A DNA stretch of 6,064 bases from Desulfuromonadaceae bacterium (lineage in GTDB: Bacteria > Desulfobacterota > Desulfuromonadia > Desulfuromonadales > Desulfuromonadaceae): the NCBI GenBank assembly GCA_027065245.1, contig JAMOOS010000319.1:1-6064 (forward strand), in the 5' to 3' direction. The position numbers were made by a program, and so were the translations under genes. Of this stretch, positions 4,659 through 6,064 are shown one piece after another. Position 1 is the first letter of the stretch, and every line of letters starts with the position of its first letter. Below the pieces are notes generated by a model. That model worked only from the letters and a program-made list of their open reading frames with translations. It was not told the origin of the DNA and made no database searches.

Positions 4659-4928
4659 ATGGCACGACATGTAGACGATCCCGAACTGGCATTCCGTATG
4701 GCGCGAGCAATTGTGTCTGATATAGCCCTTTACAACGCCGACAAGGTGGCCGAAGGGGTGAAGAACGACAACATCTTCGATCTGCTGGCCGAGGAGTTGC
4801 AGGAGGGGCGGGAGCATTTTGCCGAGCGCGTTGCCGATAGCATTACCAATCGCGATCAGCTCTTTGACCGCGCCATTGTCGATGTGATGATCAAACAGGC
4901 CGGGAAGATCGAAAGCAAAATCTGGTAG
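4659..4928 (+). CDS. Conserved small helical protein of unknown function
   Basis: The product has 89 residues, all polar-helical, with no signal peptide, membrane segment or cysteine. The visible pattern is A-F-R-M-A-R-A-I-V-S-D-I-A-L-Y-N (11-26), then an acidic helix with E-E-L-Q-E-G-R (about 46-52) and a C-terminal helix ending in K-I-W. From memory, a similar arrangement (arginine-rich helix, V-S-D-I-x-x-Y-N, then an acidic helix) forms the C-terminal part of some deltaproteobacterial zinc-ribbon or FHA-type proteins; this is a recollection, not a search result. The gene ends directly against the rluD start: its stop 4926-4928 is followed at once by the rluD ATG at 4929, implying translational coupling. 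Function cannot be assigned. A cytosolic role tied to ribosome or RNA modification is a guess from context only. Confidence 0.8.
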   Translation: MARHVDDPELAFRMARAIVSDIALYNADKVAEGVKNDNIFDLLAEELQEGREHFAERVADSITNRDQLFDRAIVDVMIKQAGKIESKIW

Positions 4929-5942
4929 ATGGAAAATCATTTTACCCTCTGTGTTGAGCCGGGCCGGGCGCAGGAACGTCTGGACCGCTTTTTAGCGCGC
5001 TCTCTCCCCGATTTAACCCGTTCCCAACTCAAAAAACTGGTCGATGGTGGTCAAGTGCTGGTTGACGGCGGCGCTGCCAAGGCCGGTCTGCGTCTGCGTG
5101 GTGGTGAACAGATCAGCGTGACTGTGCCGCCGGCGGTGGCTACGGTGGCTGTCGGTGAGGATATCCCCCTCGATATCTGCTATGAAGACAGTGATGTAAT
5201 CGTGATCAATAAACCGCCCGGGATGGTGGTCCATCCAGCCTGCGGCCACAGCGGCGGCACGCTGGTTAATGCCCTGCTGCACCACTGCGATGATCTCTCC
5301 GGTATCGGTGGCGAATTGCGCCCCGGTATTGTACACCGTATCGACAAGGATACCTCCGGTCTGCTGGTGGTAAGTAAAAATGATGCCGCTCACAACCATC
5401 TGGCGGCGCAGTTCAAGGAGCACTCCATCAACCGCCGCTATGTGGCATTGGTGCACGGGCTGGTGCAGAATGACAGCGGCAGCATCGACAAGCCCATTGG
5501 CCGCCATCCTACCCAGCGCAAAAAGATGTCAGCCGCCGGACGCGGCGGGCGGCGCGCTGTTACCCATTGGCAAGTGTTGCGCCGTTACGATGCCGAGCGT
5601 CTTACTCTGCTGGAATTGCGGCTGGAAACTGGACGTACCCACCAGATTCGCGTACACTTTGCCGATATCAACCTGCCGCTGGTGGGTGACCCGGTGTACG
5701 GTAATCGTGGTCGCGCCAACGCCATTGGCGACTTGGAACTACGTCGCGAAGTACACCAGTTTCAGCGTCAGGCATTGCACGCGCGTCTGCTCGGTTTTGT
5801 CCATCCCCGGCGGGAAGAATATATGGAGTTTACCTGTCCGCTGCCGCCTGATATGGCACAATTGCTGGCGCATCTGGACAGAAAGTATGCCATCGACAGT
5901 ATAGAAGAGATATGGAGCAGTTGCGAAGATGAAATTGACTAA
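4929..5942 (+). CDS. rluD: RluD-type 23S rRNA pseudouridine synthase
   Basis: The 337-residue protein has the usual RluA/RluD layout. An N-terminal S4 RNA-binding domain (about 15-66) contains E-R-L-D-R-F-L and L-T-R-S-Q-L-K-K-L-V. A catalytic domain follows with N-K-P-P-G-M-V-V-H-P (94-103), the signature H-R-I-D-K-D-T-S-G-L (136-145) carrying the catalytic aspartate D139, and R-L-E-T-G-R-T-H-Q-I-R-V-H (231-243). E. coli RluD makes pseudouridines 1911, 1915 and 1917 in helix 69 of 23S rRNA; the same sites are expected here but are inferred. The RluD rather than RluC assignment rests on the S4 domain, the length and the following pgeF gene, as in the E. coli order rluD-yfiH. There is little Shine-Dalgarno sequence before the ATG, which abuts the previous stop codon, so initiation is probably coupled. 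Confidence 0.93.
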   Translation: MENHFTLCVEPGRAQERLDRFLARSLPDLTRSQLKKLVDGGQVLVDGGAAKAGLRLRGGEQISVTVPPAVATVAVGEDIPLDICYEDSDVIVINKPPGMVVHPACGHSGGTLVNALLHHCDDLSGIGGELRPGIVHRIDKDTSGLLVVSKNDAAHNHLAAQFKEHSINRRYVALVHGLVQNDSGSIDKPIGRHPTQRKKMSAAGRGGRRAVTHWQVLRRYDAERLTLLELRLETGRTHQIRVHFADINLPLVGDPVYGNRGRANAIGDLELRREVHQFQRQALHARLLGFVHPRREEYMEFTCPLPPDMAQLLAHLDRKYAIDSIEEIWSSCEDEID

Positions 5943-6064
5943 ATACGGCAAAATTACTGTGGCCCAAGCCGACTGGAGTGTGGGCGATGACGTGATTGCT
6001 GCAGTGACCACCCGCAATGGCGGCGTCAGTCGACCACCGTACAACTCTCTTAATCTAGGTGATA
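5929..6064 (+). CDS. pgeF: PgeF/YfiH-family protein (peptidoglycan editing factor), 3' truncated by window edge
   Basis: The ATG at 5929 opens a new frame that overlaps the end of rluD by 14 bases; GGAG at 5914-5917 is eleven bases upstream. The 45 visible codons contain A-A-V-T-T-R-N-G-G-V-S (25-35) and P-Y-N-S-L-N-L-G (37-44), the N-terminal signature of the YfiH/DUF152 (laccase-domain) family. Members were long annotated as polyphenol oxidases or laccases. E. coli YfiH (PgeF) removes wrongly incorporated amino acids from cell-wall precursors, and some relatives act as purine nucleoside phosphorylases. The catalytic His and Cys residues lie beyond the window, so activity cannot be judged. 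Confidence 0.88.
   Translation, partial: MKLTKYGKITVAQADWSVGDDVIAAVTTRNGGVSRPPYNSLNLGD

Noticed and set aside
5013..5507. Minus-strand open frame inside rluD
   Set aside because: It lies wholly within a gene with intact catalytic and S4 motifs and shows no family features of its own.

Overview
The window looks like chromosomal DNA of an anaerobic, metal- or sulfur-respiring bacterium of the Desulfuromonadia (Geobacter/Desulfuromonas) type. The main clue is a small periplasmic triheme cytochrome c7. Supporting clues are an ElbB-type protein, an XRE-cupin regulator and a short helical protein of a kind I associate with deltaproteobacteria, set in moderately GC-rich DNA. This placement is inference; there is no rRNA or other taxonomic marker. 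I see no mobile element, tRNA, CRISPR array or phage gene.

Layout. Bases 1-195 hold the C-terminal end of a membrane protein on the + strand. A 16-codon remnant-like ORF (231-281) with a good ribosome binding site follows, and then two strong inverted repeats (265-298 and 306-347). The second repeat is a terminator shared by converging transcription. Bases 378-3121 are a four-gene minus-strand operon. In order of transcription it encodes a ferritin-like/VIT1 fusion membrane protein (2252-3121), a MaoC-type hydratase (1749-2225), an XRE-cupin regulator (1122-1715) and ElbB (378-1040). Gaps between genes are 26, 33 and 81 bases.

The 278-base divergent intergenic region (3122-3399) carries two back-to-back sigma70-like promoters whose -35 hexamers abut at 3310/3311. 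One reads left into the operon through a leader of about 154 bases. The other reads right into the cytochrome c7 gene (3400-3726), which ends at a strong intrinsic terminator (3761-3793).

On the + strand there follow a HAD-family hydrolase (3821-4561), a promoter overlapping its stop codon (4558-4586), an 89-residue helical protein (4659-4928), rluD (4929-5942) and the start of pgeF/yfiH (5929 to the edge). The last three are tightly packed, with a zero-base junction and then a 14-base overlap, so they form a translation-linked housekeeping unit.

How the genes may work together. The ferritin-like/VIT1 protein suggests iron (or Mn) handling at the membrane, and the divergent cytochrome suggests periplasmic electron transfer. 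The abutting promoters make joint control plausible. The role of the MaoC, XRE-cupin and ElbB genes downstream of the iron gene is not explained by known pathways; this operon is the most interesting part of the window. No wholly novel system can be demonstrated from sequence alone.
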